Shown here: in pieces, positions 4,970 through 7,154 of the stretch | Layout of the letters: the number at the start of each line of letters is the position of its first letter | Numbering within the stretch: the first letter of the stretch is position 1 | DNA from: Elusimicrobiota bacterium | GTDB lineage: Bacteria > Elusimicrobiota > Elusimicrobia > Elusimicrobiales > Elusimicrobiaceae | Assembly (NCBI GenBank): GCA_031271365.1 | Contig: JAISVV010000056.1 | Coordinates: 1 to 7,154, forward strand | Length of the DNA stretch: 7,154 bases | Direction of reading: 5' to 3' | Program-made: the position numbers and the translations under genes | The notes under the pieces: model-generated | The model's database searches: none | Told to the model about the DNA's origin: nothing | Seen by the model: only the letters and a program-made list of their open reading frames with translations

Positions 4970-6354
4970 TAAAGTTTTACAATACTCTCTGCCGCGCAAA
5001 GCAGCAGTTTACGCCGCAAAACCCGCAGGAAGTTACGCTTTATACCTGCGGGCCGACGGTGTACAACTACGCGCACATCGGCAATTTAAGAACCTATATC
5101 TTTGAAGATTTAGTAGTGCGCGTTTTAAAAAGCAAGTACCCCGTAAAACGCATAATGAATATTACCGACGTGGGCCACCTAACCTCCGATTGCGACGAGG
5201 GCGAGGATAAAATGGAACTTGGCGCCCGCCGCGAAGGCCAAAGCGCAAAAGAGCTGGCCTTAAAATACGAGCAAAAATTTTTTGAAGATTTTGACGCCCT
5301 AAACTGCCTGCGCCCGCAGCTTACGCCCCGCGCTACGGACCATATCAGCGGCATGATAGATTTAATAAAAGCGTTAGAGGATAAAGGCTATACCTACAAA
5401 ACCTCGGACGGCATTTATTTTGATACGGCCAAATTCCCGCGTTACGGCGAATTGGTGGGCAAAAGCCATCTGGAGGGCCTAAAATCGGGCGCGCGCGTAG
5501 AGTTTAACAGCGAAAAGCGCAACGCAAGCGATTTTGCTTTATGGAAATTTTCCCCCAAAAACGAGCGCAGGCAGATGGAATGGCCAAGCCCGTGGGGTAT
5601 CGGCTTTCCGGGCTGGCATGTGGAGTGCTCGGCCATGGCCATGGAATATTTGGGCGATACCTTAGATATGCACTGCGGCGGCGTGGACCACGTGCCTGTG
5701 CATCACACCAACGAGATAGCGCAGTCGGAGGCGGCCACCGGCAAGCCTTACGCGCGCTTTTGGGTGCACGGGGAGTTTTTGGTAATTTCCGCGGGTAAAA
5801 TGTCTAAAAGCGCGGGCGCGTTCCTTACGCTGGACGCTTTAAAAGAAAAGGGCTATCATCCGCTTGATTACCGCTACCTTTGCTTAACCGCGCATTACCG
5901 CACGCAGCTTGATTTTTCCTTTGAGTCAATGGCGTTTGCGCGCGCTACGTTAAAAGGTTTGTACGAACGCGTCTGCGTCTTAAAAGAAGATGATAAAGCC
6001 GCCGGCAACCCCGCCGCCCTGCAAGAGGCCATGGATAAATTTACGCAAGCCATGTATGATGATATAAACTCGCCCAAAGCTTTATCTGTTTTGTGGGAGT
6101 ATATAAAATCAGCCGCGTCTAACCGCGATAAACTGGCCTTTTTGCAGCACGCCGACGCGTTTTTAGGCCTTTCTCTTTTAGAACAGGAAGCCGAGCCCAT
6201 GCTGCCCCCCGCCGCCGAAGAACTGCTGCGCCGCCGCAGCCAGGCGCGCAAGGATAAGGATTTTAAAACCTCCGACGAGCTTAGAGCGGAGCTGGAAAAA
6301 ATGGGTATTATGGTAAGAGATACGCCCAAAGGCCAGGAGTGGGCTTTAAAATAA
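4966..6354 (+). CDS. cysS: Cysteinyl-tRNA synthetase
   Basis: CysS is a class I aminoacyl-tRNA synthetase that activates cysteine with ATP and charges tRNA-Cys in the cytosol. At 462 residues it is full length. The catalytic Rossmann fold has Cys28 in Y-T-C-G-P-T-V-Y, the HIGH-type motif H-I-G-N (37-40) and K-M-S-K-S (278-282). The zinc that selects cysteine is bound by Cys28, Cys221 (W-H-V-E-C-S), His246 and Glu250 (H-H-T-N-E). The segment reads H-C-G-G-V-D-H-V-P-V-H-H-T-N-E, the variant form, where E. coli-type enzymes have G-G-G-x-D-L-x-F-P-H-H-E-N-E; after the KMSKS loop comes A-G-A-F-L-T rather than L-G-N-F. The C-terminal helical DALR-type domain ends with the family signature S-D-E-L-R-A-E-L and D-T-P-K-G. 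The start overlaps the lipoprotein stop by four bases (ATGA). It is the last gene of the plus-strand run and converges with the minus-strand gene; no clear terminator follows. Confidence 0.97.
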   Translation: MIKFYNTLCRAKQQFTPQNPQEVTLYTCGPTVYNYAHIGNLRTYIFEDLVVRVLKSKYPVKRIMNITDVGHLTSDCDEGEDKMELGARREGQSAKELALKYEQKFFEDFDALNCLRPQLTPRATDHISGMIDLIKALEDKGYTYKTSDGIYFDTAKFPRYGELVGKSHLEGLKSGARVEFNSEKRNASDFALWKFSPKNERRQMEWPSPWGIGFPGWHVECSAMAMEYLGDTLDMHCGGVDHVPVHHTNEIAQSEAATGKPYARFWVHGEFLVISAGKMSKSAGAFLTLDALKEKGYHPLDYRYLCLTAHYRTQLDFSFESMAFARATLKGLYERVCVLKEDDKAAGNPAALQEAMDKFTQAMYDDINSPKALSVLWEYIKSAASNRDKLAFLQHADAFLGLSLLEQEAEPMLPPAAEELLRRRSQARKDKDFKTSDELRAELEKMGIMVRDTPKGQEWALK

Positions 6355-6379
6355 CCGGCGCAGGCGCGCGGATACGGCG

Positions 6380-7154
6380 TTAGTATTTTAAAACGGCTTC
6401 TTGTATGGGGGTATCAGGTTCCAGCATGGCGACGGCTTTAATGTTGTTGTGCGTTTTGTAGCCGCGCAGGCCCAAATAATCAAAATAATCTATGGTAAGG
6501 TTTTTGCCGGGGCCGGCTATAACTTTGTGATGCGATACCAAAACGGCCGCGCCTTCGGGCGCGGCTTTTAGCGTTTTAAGGCGGGCTTTATCCCGGGCGT
6601 AAAGGTCTATATAGGGTATGACATAAAACGGCAGTATTGCGGCAAAGTAAATAAAAAACCCCAAAAATAAGTACTTAAATAAGTTTTTGCCGTAAGCCCG
6701 CTGGGCCGCCTGTACAAGCAGCAAAAAAGAAATTATAAAAAATACCGTGGCCGAATAAAAGGGCCGCAAAATTAAATCTGTAGGCGCTAAGGCTAAAGCG
6801 CCCGCCAGAGCGCAGGCGGCGGCCCAAAATAAAACAGAGAGGTAAAAGGAATTGTCGGCCTTTATTTGCCCCCATTTTTCGCGCGCCAAAAACAAGGCTA
6901 AGGCCGGCGTTAAAAGCGGTATCAGATAGGTTGCGGCCAGCAAATCATTGGCGCGGTTTAAAAATAAAAACAATTTGCCCCAAATATTCTTTTGGTAAAA
7001 AGCAGTAAAATACCAATGCCCCGCCCGCACGCTAAGCCCGCTTGCGCCAAAAAGCAAAACCAGGCCCAAAACAATACCCGCCGCATAGATGTAAAACCAT
7101 GGCGGCAGTTTTATTTTTTTATACTTTGCCCAAGCCCAAAAAGCCGCGGTTATT
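6380..7154 (-). CDS. Multi-pass membrane protein, 5'-truncated (C-terminal ~257 residues)
   Basis: The minus-strand frame is open from the window edge (first full codon 7151-7153) to the TAA at 6382-6380. The TTG at 7069 is not a convincing start: it falls inside a hydrophobic segment and the residues before it read W-F-Y-I-Y-A-A-G, so the gene begins outside. Counting from the edge, membrane segments lie near 19-38, 71-90, 102-122, 131-150 and 158-182, and a soluble tail covers 183-257. An extramembrane loop has G-A-S-G-L-S-V-R-A-G after the first segment. This loosely recalls the A-P-G-N-x-x-R-A motif of DUF6056/glucosyltransferase-like membrane proteins, and a cell-surface glycan role is thinkable, but I cannot confirm the family. 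The tail (V-L-V-S-H-H-K-V-I; D-Y-F-D-Y-L-G-L) has no known catalytic motif. It ends 25 bases from cysS, convergently, and is transcribed separately. Confidence 0.75.
   Translation of the reverse strand, partial: ITAAFWAWAKYKKIKLPPWFYIYAAGIVLGLVLLFGASGLSVRAGHWYFTAFYQKNIWGKLFLFLNRANDLLAATYLIPLLTPALALFLAREKWGQIKADNSFYLSVLFWAAACALAGALALAPTDLILRPFYSATVFFIISFLLLVQAAQRAYGKNLFKYLFLGFFIYFAAILPFYVIPYIDLYARDKARLKTLKAAPEGAAVLVSHHKVIAGPGKNLTIDYFDYLGLRGYKTHNNIKAVAMLEPDTPIQEAVLKY

Noticed and set aside
5541..5798. 85-codon plus-strand frame inside cysS
   Set aside because: It overlaps the zinc-site core of cysS in another frame, is Gly/Arg-rich like a shadow frame, and matches no motif.
6355..6379. Bidirectional terminator between cysS and the convergent membrane gene
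   Set aside because: The gap is GC-rich (GGCGCAGGCGCGCGG) but forms no stable hairpin with a sensible loop, and only a short TTTTAAAA sequence follows, inside the minus-strand gene.
7067..7069. TTG as the start of the minus-strand membrane protein
   Set aside because: The frame stays open to the window edge and the TTG sits in the middle of a hydrophobic segment, so a start beyond the edge is more likely.

Overview
The window is an ordinary-looking bacterial chromosomal segment carrying housekeeping genes, with both ends cut through genes. Six genes run left to right: a 5'-truncated protein of unknown function, radA, a membrane PIN-TRAM protein of the YacL type, ispD, ispF, a small lipoprotein and cysS make up seven plus-strand CDSs in all. 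One 5'-truncated multi-pass membrane protein comes in from the right on the minus strand. There is no RNA gene, insertion sequence, phage gene or CRISPR array, and no gene-free stretch longer than 85 bases.

The organism is probably a diderm bacterium: the lipoprotein has a classical lipobox, and isoprenoid synthesis is by the MEP pathway. Codon use combines AAA, TTA and TTT with GCC and GGC, and is uniform along the window, so nothing looks recently acquired. The style is compatible with an Elusimicrobiota-like gut lineage, but that is an impression; the sequence alone does not settle the phylum.

Layout: 1-854 unknown protein (C-terminal part); 874-2232 radA, with a TATAAT box very close to its start and no Shine-Dalgarno; 2233-2317 an intergenic leader with an extended -10 promoter followed at once by a strong GC hairpin and then a good ribosome binding site; 2318-6354 yacL-ispD-ispF-lipoprotein-cysS, packed with abutting or overlapping junctions and very likely one transcript; 6355-6379 a short convergent gap; 6380-7154 the minus-strand membrane protein.

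The genes recall the radA-disA-yacL-ispD-ispF-gltX-cysE-cysS cluster of Bacillus-type Firmicutes, but disA is missing and a lipoprotein stands where gltX-cysE would be. RadA serves recombination, IspD and IspF are consecutive-cluster enzymes of the MEP pathway, and CysS charges tRNA-Cys, so the cluster is held by conserved order more than by a shared pathway. The most interesting observation is that the 34-base ispD/ispF overlap contains a heptamer of the dnaX type (A AAA AAG), phased correctly in the ispD frame. A -1 slip there would enter the ispF frame and give an IspD-IspF fusion of about 377 residues, close to the size of natural bifunctional IspDF enzymes. This is a hypothesis: no convincing stimulator lies at the usual distance.
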